Of a DNA stretch of 5,841 nucleotides, positions 1-5,817 are shown piece after piece. The stretch is from positions 1 to 5,841 of the forward strand of contig CAKAQP010000145.1 in NCBI GenBank assembly GCA_916720285.1, read 5' to 3'. Under the pieces are notes generated by a model. The model did not search any database and was not told where the DNA came from. It saw only the letters and a list, made by a program, of their open reading frames with translations. The first letter of the stretch is position 1, and each line of letters starts with the position of its first letter. Origin of the DNA: an uncultured Lachnoanaerobaculum sp. Lineage in GTDB: Bacteria; Bacillota; Clostridia; Lachnospirales; Lachnospiraceae. Both the position numbers and the translations under genes were made by a program.

Positions 1-435
1 AGAAATGACGAAAGAGTAGTAGTCATGGAAAAGACAAATATAAGATATGTAAAACCTGAAGATATAGGTGAGGAGATAGATTTTGCAAGTATAGATGTAT
101 CTTTTATATCATTGTCAAAAGTTTTACCGGCAGCTTTCAATCTTTTAAAGGAAAACGGTGAGATAGTTGCACTTATAAAGCCACAGTTTGAGGCCGGAAG
201 AGAAAAGGTCGGTAAAAAAGGTGTGGTCAGAGAAAAATCCACACATATAGAAGTTATAGAAAATTGCTTTGAATATGCAAGAGAAAATAATTTCTCTGTA
301 GAAGAACTTGAATTTTCTCCTGTAAAGGGTCCTGAGGGAAATATTGAGTACCTATATCATCTGGTAAAAAACAAAAAAGAAGAGAGTAATATAGACATAG
401 AGTCAGTAGTAAATACAGCTCATGAGAGTTTATAG
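1..435 (+). CDS. tlyA: TlyA-family rRNA 2'-O-methyltransferase (hemolysin A family), 3' part only
   Basis: The reading frame is open from the first base, so the gene is cut at its 5' end; 144 codons remain and the stop is TAG. An ATG at 25 is in frame, but the eight codons before it (RNDERVVV) already match the family, so that ATG is internal. TlyA proteins are usually about 270 residues: an N-terminal S4 RNA-binding domain, not in this window, followed by a Rossmann-fold SAM-dependent methyltransferase of the FtsJ type. Counting from the first codon here, visible family motifs are ERVVVMEKTNIRY (5-17), DVSFISL (32-38), IKPQFEAGR (59-67), GVVRE (74-78) and SPVKGPEGNIEYL (106-118). D32, K60 and E116 are probably the D, K and E of the K-D-K-E catalytic set. 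Characterised mycobacterial TlyA methylates 16S and 23S rRNA; the old hemolysin name is historical. The gene lies 17 bases before nadK, as in many Clostridia. The family call is firm; the exact rRNA target is inferred. Confidence 0.93.
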   Translation, partial: RNDERVVVMEKTNIRYVKPEDIGEEIDFASIDVSFISLSKVLPAAFNLLKENGEIVALIKPQFEAGREKVGKKGVVREKSTHIEVIENCFEYARENNFSVEELEFSPVKGPEGNIEYLYHLVKNKKEESNIDIESVVNTAHESL

Positions 436-443
436 GAGAACGT

Positions 444-448
444 GGAGG
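444..448 (+). promoter_or_regulatory. Ribosome binding site of nadK
   Basis: A GGAGG core lies four bases before the ATG at 453, in the 17-base gap after the tlyA stop. The spacing is short but usable, and it supports this ATG as the nadK start. No other in-frame start with a better site is apparent. Confidence 0.7.
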
Positions 449-452
449 AAGA

Positions 453-1277
453 ATGAAAAGTTTTTTTCTTGTTGGAAACAGTGAGAAGGACGGAATCAAA
501 AAAGCACTTTTCAATTTGGAAAAAGAGATAAAGTCAAAGGGTGGAGTATGTTATAAATCCTATGGCTATATTGATACAAATGACTTCCCGGCTGTGGACT
601 GCGTTATTACACTTGGTGGTGACGGAACTCTTATAAGAGCTGCAAGGGATATATCACATCTTGGAATACCGATCATAGGTATCAATATGGGGCATATGGG
701 TTATCTTACAAGTATCAATAAAGCAGGTGATATAAAGAATATGGTGGATATACTTATCAATGATGAATATTTTATAGAAAAAAGAATGATGATATCCGCC
801 ACCGTCATAAGAGACGGGAAAGAAATACGTACTTTGAATGCATTAAATGAAGCCGTTATCACGAGGCTTGAAAGATTAAAAACTATAAGATGTAATGTTT
901 ATATTGACGGGGATTTCTTGAATGAATATTCATCTGATGGTATAATTGTAGCAACGCCTACAGGCTCAACCGCATACAATTTGAGTGCGGGAGGACCCAT
1001 CATAGAGCCAAGCTCCAAGATGATGCTGATAACGGCAATTTGCCCTCATGCCCTAAGTCAAAGAAGCATAGTGCTTTCATCTTCAAAAGTAATACGCATT
1101 TCATTTAATGATAATGTAAAGTCCAACAGGGAAATGGTAGTGGACGGCGATGAGAGTGTGATCTTGGAAAATAAGGACGTGATTGAATTAAGAGAGTCCG
1201 AAATATATGCCGGGCTTATAAAATTAAAGAAGGGGAGTTTTCTGGACAACATCAGAAATAAGATGAATAGGATTTGA
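453..1277 (+). CDS. nadK: NAD kinase
   Basis: This cytoplasmic enzyme phosphorylates NAD to NADP using ATP or polyphosphate and is the only known bacterial route to NADP. The 274-residue product has the usual length. An N-terminal Rossmann-like domain holds the GGDGT motif at 55-59, where D57 is the expected catalytic aspartate, followed by a Gly-rich stretch (GIPIIGINMGHMGYL, 71-85). Further on are the NE motif at 132-133, SDGIIVATPTGSTAY at 161-175 and the AGGPI turn at 179-183, which together form the NAD site in the C-terminal beta-rich domain. DGD at 231-233 is also family-typical. All key residues are present, so an active enzyme is expected. The gene sits between tlyA and argR, and its TGA stop is separated from the argR ATG by one base, so the two are probably translated in a coupled way. 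A run of seven T at 461-467 near the start is modest and leaves the frame intact. Confidence 0.97.
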   Translation: MKSFFLVGNSEKDGIKKALFNLEKEIKSKGGVCYKSYGYIDTNDFPAVDCVITLGGDGTLIRAARDISHLGIPIIGINMGHMGYLTSINKAGDIKNMVDILINDEYFIEKRMMISATVIRDGKEIRTLNALNEAVITRLERLKTIRCNVYIDGDFLNEYSSDGIIVATPTGSTAYNLSAGGPIIEPSSKMMLITAICPHALSQRSIVLSSSKVIRISFNDNVKSNREMVVDGDESVILENKDVIELRESEIYAGLIKLKKGSFLDNIRNKMNRI

Positions 1278-1278
1278 T

Positions 1279-1734
1279 ATGAAAACAAAAAGACATTCAA
1301 AGATTGTGGAACTCATTAACTCGTATGATATCGAGACACAGGAGGAACTTGCTCAAAGGCTGGAAGAGGGCGGATTTGCAGTAACTCAGGCTACAGTTTC
1401 AAGAGATATCAGAGATTTAAAGCTTTCAAAGGTGGTAATGGCCAACGGAAAGCAAAAGTATTCTCTGATGCCTAAGCAGGACGGAATTTCTGAAAAATAT
1501 GTAAGAATACTCAGAGAAGCTTTTGTATCAATGGATATGGCACAAAATATTCTTGTTGTAAAGACTGTATCGGGTATGGCTATGGCGGCTGCGGCAGCTC
1601 TTGATTCCATGCAGATGAGTGAGATAGTAGGTTGTATTGCAGGTGATGATACAATTATGGCGGCTATAAGAAGTGTAGAGGATACAGTGGTTGTCATGGA
1701 AAGAATAAGAAAACTTGTTTATAAGAATGAATAA
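1279..1734 (+). CDS. argR: Arginine repressor ArgR/AhrC
   Basis: This is the arginine-dependent hexameric transcription factor that represses arginine biosynthesis genes and, in many Firmicutes, activates arginine catabolism. The 151-residue length is typical. Residues 1-65 form the winged helix-turn-helix DNA-binding domain, with the recognition-helix signature VTQATVSRDIRDL at 35-47. A short linker leads to the C-terminal oligomerisation and arginine-binding domain (about 72-151), with VVKTVSGMA at 93-101 and the ligand-binding GCIAGDDTI at 118-126; D123 and D124 are the expected arginine contacts. The ATG is one base after the nadK stop, and an AGGA at 1269-1272 inside the end of nadK is a plausible ribosome binding site. 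Its place between nadK and recN is a conserved Clostridia/Bacilli arrangement and is not near arginine genes, so it is expected to act at distant operators. The Ala-rich stretch at 101-107 is normal for the family. Confidence 0.97.
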   Translation: MKTKRHSKIVELINSYDIETQEELAQRLEEGGFAVTQATVSRDIRDLKLSKVVMANGKQKYSLMPKQDGISEKYVRILREAFVSMDMAQNILVVKTVSGMAMAAAAALDSMQMSEIVGCIAGDDTIMAAIRSVEDTVVVMERIRKLVYKNE

Positions 1735-1743
1735 GAATAACAA
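1720..1743 (+). promoter_or_regulatory. Weak promoter-like and ARG-box-like sequence at the argR-recN junction
   Basis: TATAAG at 1720-1725 resembles a -10 hexamer, with a poor -35 candidate (TGGAAA, 1697-1702) 17 bases upstream. Immediately after it, 1726-1743 agrees with the Bacillus-type ARG box (CATGAATAAAAATTCAAG) at 12 of 18 positions by eye. The left half is good (ATGAAT) and the right half is poor. Both lie at the argR stop codon and in the 40-base gap before recN. The AT-rich background makes chance matches likely, so this is only a candidate. Confidence 0.2.
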
Positions 1744-1764
1744 TGTATCAGGGTAGTATCTAAA

Positions 1765-1770
1765 AAGGAG
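1765..1770 (+). promoter_or_regulatory. Ribosome binding site of recN
   Basis: AAGGAG lies four bases before the ATG at 1775, in the argR-recN gap. It fixes the recN start, which also gives the family-typical N-terminus (MLIELHIKNLALI). Confidence 0.8.
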
Positions 1771-1774
1771 AATT

Positions 1775-3424
1775 ATGCTGATAGAATTACATATAAAGAA
1801 TCTTGCATTAATAAAAAAAGCGGATATTTACTTTAAAGAGGGACTTAGTGTACTTAGCGGTGAGACAGGTGCGGGAAAATCCATTTTGATAGATTCAATA
1901 AATCTTGCCTTGGGTGCAAAGACGAGTAAAGATATTATAAGAACAGGTGAAAATGAGGGAATTGTAGAACTTATTTTCACATTGGATGAGAAGAGAAAAG
2001 AAAAACTGAAAACACTGGATATTTCTTTTGAAGACAACTTACTCATAATAACCAGAAAAATAAGCTCTACAAGAAGTGTGTGCAGAATCAATGATGAAAC
2101 CGTAACTCTGGCTAAGCTAAGGGAGATTACAGACACATTGATAGATATTCACGGACAGCATGAACATCAGTCACTTCTAAGTGCAGGTAATAATCTGATA
2201 CTTTTAGATTCTTTCTGTCCTGAAAAGCTTATGGAGATAAAGAAGAATTTATCAAAAAATTACGGTGAGTTAAAAAAGATAAATCAAAAAATTCAGGAAG
2301 GAATAGATGAAAGACTCAGAAAAAGAGAAATCGATATTCTGGATTTTGAAATATCCGAGATAAAAAAAGCTGATATAAAGCCTAATGAAGAAGAAGAACT
2401 TGAGCAGGCATTTAAAAAGGGAAAGAGTATCTCAAAGATAAATGATGTGCTTTCAGATTTGCTTGAAGAACTTGAAAACGAAGATATAGGAAGCAATATT
2501 AAGTCGGTTTCAGAAATTGCGGCATTGGACGACAGCTTGGACATTGTATTGTCAAATTTAAATACCATTGAAGATTTGATAGCTGAAACAATGCATTATA
2601 CAAGCAGATACCTTGATAATCTTGAATACGATGAAGAGGAATATGACAGGGTTATAGAGAGACTGGATACAATAAGACATATAAAAACAAAGTATTCAAG
2701 TGACTATAATAAAATAAAAGAGCTCTTAAAAGAAAAAGAAAAGAGACTTGAATTTTTAAAAGATTTTGAGGATGAAGTACTTGTACTGAAGGAAAATGCA
2801 ATAAAACTTGAAGAGAGTATAATAAAAGACTGTACAAAAATCAGTGAAATAAGAAAAGATGTTGCAATTACATTGGCCAAAAGAATAAAAGAAGAACTTG
2901 AAGATTTAAACTTCCTCGGAGTGGAATTTGAAATCAAATTCACAAAAAGAGAAAAAATTTCAAGAGACGGATTTGACATGGTTGAATTTTTGATAAGTAC
3001 AAATCCGGGACAGCCTCTAAAACCTTTACAAACGGTTGCAAGCGGCGGTGAACTTTCCAGAATAATGCTGGCATTAAAGACTGTTTTTGCAAACAATGAT
3101 GATATACAGACTTTGATATTTGATGAGATAGATACGGGAATAAGCGGAAATACTGCTGTAAAGGTCGGTGAAAAGCTTAGCCATATATCAAGAAGCCATC
3201 AGGTACTGTGTATTTCACATTTGCCGCAGATAGCGGTAATGGCGGATCAAAATTTATTTATATCAAAGTCCACAGACGGAAAGTCTACACAAACGAATAT
3301 TGATTTACTGGATAAGGATGGTAAAATAAAAGAGATAGCCAGATTGATCGGCGGAAATAATTTGACTGAAGTTGTACTTAAAACCGCAAGGGAAATGATA
3401 CAGGAAGCGGACTCAAGGAAATAA
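1775..3424 (+). CDS. recN: DNA repair protein RecN (SMC-like ATPase)
   Basis: RecN is a cytoplasmic SMC/Rad50-like ATPase that acts early at DNA double-strand breaks, joining DNA ends and assisting RecA-dependent recombination. At 549 residues the protein has normal length. The split ATPase head is complete: Walker A GETGAGKS at 29-36, the RecN-specific IDIHGQHEHQSLL at 123-135, ABC signature ASGGELSR at 422-429, Walker B LIFDEIDTGISG at 447-458 (D450, E451) and the switch histidine in ISHLPQIA at 480-487 (H482). The middle part, about 150-375, is rich in Lys, Glu and Leu and is expected to form the antiparallel coiled coil; it is shorter than in true SMC proteins, as usual for RecN. In many bacteria recN is SOS-induced, but no GAAC-N4-GTTC LexA box is present in the 40 bases upstream, so any such control would have to act at a promoter outside the window or through a diverged site. 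It is followed by glgA after 13 bases. Confidence 0.97.
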   Translation: MLIELHIKNLALIKKADIYFKEGLSVLSGETGAGKSILIDSINLALGAKTSKDIIRTGENEGIVELIFTLDEKRKEKLKTLDISFEDNLLIITRKISSTRSVCRINDETVTLAKLREITDTLIDIHGQHEHQSLLSAGNNLILLDSFCPEKLMEIKKNLSKNYGELKKINQKIQEGIDERLRKREIDILDFEISEIKKADIKPNEEEELEQAFKKGKSISKINDVLSDLLEELENEDIGSNIKSVSEIAALDDSLDIVLSNLNTIEDLIAETMHYTSRYLDNLEYDEEEYDRVIERLDTIRHIKTKYSSDYNKIKELLKEKEKRLEFLKDFEDEVLVLKENAIKLEESIIKDCTKISEIRKDVAITLAKRIKEELEDLNFLGVEFEIKFTKREKISRDGFDMVEFLISTNPGQPLKPLQTVASGGELSRIMLALKTVFANNDDIQTLIFDEIDTGISGNTAVKVGEKLSHISRSHQVLCISHLPQIAVMADQNLFISKSTDGKSTQTNIDLLDKDGKIKEIARLIGGNNLTEVVLKTAREMIQEADSRK

Positions 3425-3429
3425 GGAGG
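3423..3429 (+). promoter_or_regulatory. Strong ribosome binding site of glgA overlapping the recN stop
   Basis: AAGGAGG begins inside the recN TAA stop codon and ends eight bases before the glgA ATG at 3438. It is the most complete Shine-Dalgarno sequence in the window. Ribosomes ending recN would sit directly on it, which suggests that glgA is read from the same transcript. Confidence 0.85.
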
Positions 3430-3437
3430 GAACACCT

Positions 3438-4880
3438 ATGAAGAAGATATTATTTGTTGCATCGGAAGCGGTACCGTTTATTAAAACAGGCGGTTTGGCG
3501 GATGTGGTCGGCTCTTTACCGAAGTATTTGGATAAGAGATATTTTGATGCCAGAGTTATTTTGCCGAAGTATATGTGTATGAAGGAAGAAATAAGAAATT
3601 CTCTGGAATATATAGGTGACTTCTATATTGATTATGCCGGCTCAAGTAAGTATGTCGGAGTATTAAAGAAGGAAGTTGAAGGAGTAACATTTTATTTTAT
3701 AGATAATGAAGAGTACTTCGGAGGTCCAAAGCCTTATGGAGACTGGCTTTATGATATTGAAAAGTTTATTTTCTTCTCACAGGCCGCTCTTTGTGCACTG
3801 CCTTTTGTAGACTTCAGACCGGACCTTATTCACTGTCATGACTGGCAGACAGGCTTGGTACCTGTATATTTGAAGGACAGATTTGCAGGCGGAGATTTCT
3901 TTAGAGGAATAAAGTCTGTATTCACAATACATAATCTTAAATTCCAAGGTACTTGGGATGTTAAGACAATACAGTATTTTTCAGGTTTAAGTGATTATTA
4001 TTTCACACCTGATAAGTTGGAGGCATTTAAGGATGCGAACCTCTTAAAGGGCGGACTTGTATATGCTGACGCTATAACAACAGTATCAAAGACATATGCA
4101 AATGAAATACAAAATCCTTTCTATGGTGAAGGATTGGACGGACTTTTAAGAGCCAGAAGTAATGATCTTAGAGGAATTGTAAACGGTATTGATTATAATG
4201 AGTTTGATCCTGAAACAGACAAGCTTATTTATAAAAATTATAACAGCAAGAACTTTAGAAAAGAAAAAATTAAAAATAAGAGAGCTTTACAAAAAGAGCT
4301 TGGACTGCCTGTAGACGACAATAAGTTTATGCTTGCGGTTATTTCAAGACTTACAGATCAAAAGGGATTTGATTTGGTGGAATATATGATGGATCAAATC
4401 TGTGAGGAAAATGTACAGCTTGTGGTACTTGGAACCGGAGATGACAGATATGAAAACATGTTCAGACATTATGCATGGAAATATCCTGACAGAGTATCTG
4501 CAAATATCTATTACTCCGAGGAAATGTCACATAAGATATATGCAGCTGCGGACGCCTTCCTTATGCCTTCGCTGTTTGAACCTTGCGGTCTCAGCCAGCT
4601 GATGTCTTTAAGATACGGAACTCTTCCGATAGTTCGTGAGACAGGCGGACTTTGTGATACCGTAGAGAGCTATAATGAATTTGAGTCAAAGGGTACAGGT
4701 TTCTCATTTGCAAACTATAATGCACATGAGATGCTTGACAGAATAAATTTTGCTAAGCATATTTATTATGATAAAAAAAGAGAATGGAATAAGATGATTG
4801 ACAGAGCAATGGCTGTGGACTTCTCATGGAAGCAGTCTGCACTTGAGTATCAGGCTCTGTATGATTGGTTGATAGGATGA
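3438..4880 (+). CDS. glgA: Glycogen synthase, ADP-glucose type
   Basis: This GT5-family retaining glycosyltransferase adds glucose from ADP-glucose to the non-reducing end of alpha-1,4-glucan chains, the elongation step of bacterial glycogen synthesis in the cytoplasm. The 480-residue product is full length with two Rossmann-like (GT-B) domains. The N-terminal domain has KTGGLADVVGSLP at 16-28 (K16 is the ADP-glucose-binding lysine of the KxGGL motif), HDWQT at 134-138 and FTIHNLKFQG at 162-171. The C-terminal domain has ISRLTDQKG at 302-310 (R304 and K309 match the phosphate-binding pair), PSLFEPCGLSQLMSL at 377-391 with the catalytic-region E381 and C383, and ETGGL at 401-405. No key residue is missing. 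glgC, glgD, glgB and glgP are not adjacent here, so the rest of the pathway must lie elsewhere. Its place after recN is less usual than its function. The stop overlaps the next gene by four bases (ATGA), implying translational coupling. Confidence 0.97.
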   Translation: MKKILFVASEAVPFIKTGGLADVVGSLPKYLDKRYFDARVILPKYMCMKEEIRNSLEYIGDFYIDYAGSSKYVGVLKKEVEGVTFYFIDNEEYFGGPKPYGDWLYDIEKFIFFSQAALCALPFVDFRPDLIHCHDWQTGLVPVYLKDRFAGGDFFRGIKSVFTIHNLKFQGTWDVKTIQYFSGLSDYYFTPDKLEAFKDANLLKGGLVYADAITTVSKTYANEIQNPFYGEGLDGLLRARSNDLRGIVNGIDYNEFDPETDKLIYKNYNSKNFRKEKIKNKRALQKELGLPVDDNKFMLAVISRLTDQKGFDLVEYMMDQICEENVQLVVLGTGDDRYENMFRHYAWKYPDRVSANIYYSEEMSHKIYAAADAFLMPSLFEPCGLSQLMSLRYGTLPIVRETGGLCDTVESYNEFESKGTGFSFANYNAHEMLDRINFAKHIYYDKKREWNKMIDRAMAVDFSWKQSALEYQALYDWLIG

Positions 4881-5362
4881 AAGAATATTTAAATAATATA
4901 GAGTATATGGAATGTGTAAAAGATATACTTAACAGTGGAATTTTTCAAAAACTGGACGGCTTCGTTCAACATGGATGTACATCTACAATGGAGCACAGTA
5001 TAGACGTTTCATATACAACATATTTAGTGTGCAAAAAACTTGGTTTAAATTACAAATCTGCTGCAAGAGCGGCACTTTTACATGATTTTTATCTATATGA
5101 CTGGCATAGACCGACAAAGGAAACGGGAGCATTTTTACATGGTTTCACACATCCTTATAGAGCGGCAAAAAATGCCAAAAAGTATTTTAATATAACAAAT
5201 AAGGAAGCAAGTATGATTAAAACGCATATGTTTCCTTTAACACCGATTCCTCCTCTTTCAAGGGAGGGATGGGTGCTTACAATGGCTGACAAGTCAACTT
5301 CAATAAATGAAATAATTGCAAATATGAAAAATGTTCACAGAGCAGGGGAGGGGACTGTATGA
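4877..5362 (+). CDS. Small HD-domain phosphohydrolase of unknown substrate
   Basis: This 161-residue cytoplasmic protein of the HD superfamily is probably a metal-dependent phosphohydrolase. The pattern H...HD...D is visible as H40 (in MEHSIDVSY), H69-D70 (in AALLHDFYLYDW) and D138 (in TMADK). This spacing suits small HD proteins such as 5'-nucleotidase-like or uncharacterised Firmicutes members. Extra histidines H88, H92 (FLHGFTHPYRAA) and H117 (KTHMFPLT) could bind further metal ions. There is no signal peptide, membrane segment or second domain. I chose the ATG at 4877, which overlaps the glgA TGA as ATGA; an in-frame TTG at 4865 would add four residues but also lacks a ribosome binding site. 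No good Shine-Dalgarno precedes 4877, so translation probably depends on ribosomes finishing glgA. The end overlaps the next gene by four bases. Superfamily membership is well supported; substrate and pathway cannot be told from the sequence. Confidence 0.88.
   Translation: MKEYLNNIEYMECVKDILNSGIFQKLDGFVQHGCTSTMEHSIDVSYTTYLVCKKLGLNYKSAARAALLHDFYLYDWHRPTKETGAFLHGFTHPYRAAKNAKKYFNITNKEASMIKTHMFPLTPIPPLSREGWVLTMADKSTSINEIIANMKNVHRAGEGTV
5246..5270 (+). repeat. Inverted repeat (hairpin) inside the HD-domain gene
   Basis: The arms 5246-5254 (ATTCCTCCT) and 5262-5270 (GGGAGGGAT) can form nine continuous pairs, seven Watson-Crick and two or fewer-strength G-U pairs, around the seven-base loop 5255-5261. 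It lies in the codons for IPPLSREG. No T-run follows, so it is not an intrinsic terminator. It is one of the strongest potential structures I noticed in the window and lies about 90 bases before the next gene's start. Confidence 0.55.
5347..5351 (+). promoter_or_regulatory. Ribosome binding site of the DUF212 gene, inside the HD gene
   Basis: A purine-rich stretch (AGGGGAGGGG, 5344-5353) contains GGAGG seven bases before the ATG at 5359. It lies within the last codons of the HD gene and supports this start over any downstream one. Confidence 0.8.
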
Positions 5363-5817
5363 GTGTTTTAGATGAGATTGTTTCAAATCAGGTGCTCATC
5401 AGTGCGGCTCTCGGATGGCTGGTCGCTCAGTTTTTAAAGACAATGATTGATATATGGTATAATAAATCATTTTCACCTGACAGACTTTGGGGAAGTGGCG
5501 GAATGCCAAGTTCACATTCGGCTACGGTATGTGCTCTGGCAACCTCAAGTGCATTAAAACATGGATTTGCAGGCTTTGAGTTTGCCGTTACATTTATTTT
5601 TGCTTTGGTTGTTATGTATGATGCAATGGGAGTAAGAAGAGAGACGGGAAAGCAGGCAAAACTTCTTAATATGATTCTTGAAAATAATATTTTTGAAGAT
5701 AATTTTGAACATTTTGAAGAGAGATTGAAAGAATTCGTAGGACATACTCCGCTGCAGGTATTTATGGGTGCGATTTTAGGTATTGTTATAGCATTTGTAA
5801 TTGGAGGAATGTATTAA
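5359..5817 (+). CDS. Divergent PAP2 family (DUF212) membrane protein
   Basis: This 152-residue membrane protein belongs to the divergent PAP2/DUF212 family, which includes Bacillus YuiD. The family is related to phosphatidic acid and isoprenoid phosphatases, but bacterial members have no firmly established substrate known to me. Family motifs are complete: SGGMPSSHSATV at 46-57 (S52 and H53 resemble the PSGH box of classical PAP2), YDAMGVRRETGKQA at 87-100, and GHTPLQVFMGAILG at 128-141 (H129 is the likely catalytic histidine). Hydrophobic segments at about 11-29, 52-68, 72-90 and 134-150 suggest three or four membrane spans, with a charged loop (about 93-127) between the last two. Length is normal for the family. 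It overlaps the HD gene stop by four bases (ATGA) and has its own strong ribosome binding site. A lipid or isoprenoid phosphate substrate is inferred from the family only. Confidence 0.92.
   Translation: MSVLDEIVSNQVLISAALGWLVAQFLKTMIDIWYNKSFSPDRLWGSGGMPSSHSATVCALATSSALKHGFAGFEFAVTFIFALVVMYDAMGVRRETGKQAKLLNMILENNIFEDNFEHFEERLKEFVGHTPLQVFMGAILGIVIAFVIGGMY
5803..5807 (+). promoter_or_regulatory. Ribosome binding site for the gene starting at 5818
   Basis: GGAGG near the end of the DUF212 gene lies ten bases before the ATG at 5818. It supports that ATG as a true start although only 24 bases of the gene are visible. Confidence 0.7.

Noticed and set aside
25..27. ATG at 25 as a true gene start
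   Set aside because: The frame is open to the first base, and the residues before this Met already match the TlyA family, so the Met is internal.
461..467. Run of seven T near the start of nadK as a phase-variation tract
   Set aside because: Seven bases is modest for an AT-rich genome, and nadK is normally essential, so switching it off is implausible.
254..514. Reverse-strand frames, such as this one and others opposite nadK, argR, recN and the DUF212 gene
   Set aside because: They are complements of conserved genes, have low-complexity Ser/Leu/Phe-rich products and no family motifs or ribosome binding sites.
4402..4602. 66-codon + strand frame inside glgA
   Set aside because: It lies in another frame wholly within a clearly conserved gene, has no ribosome binding site and no recognisable motif.
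4865..4876. TTG start for the HD gene, four codons before the chosen ATG
   Set aside because: It has no ribosome binding site, lies deeper in glgA, and the ATG at 4877 gives the common ATGA stop-start overlap.
5246..5270. Hairpin as an intrinsic terminator
   Set aside because: The bases after the stem are GGGTGCTTAC, with no T-run, and the structure lies inside an intact gene.
5262..5289. Shine-Dalgarno-like GGGAGGG followed by ATG at 5269 as an alternative start of the DUF212 gene
   Set aside because: The frame matches that of the DUF212 gene but meets TGA at 5287, and the ATG touches the purine run with no proper spacing.
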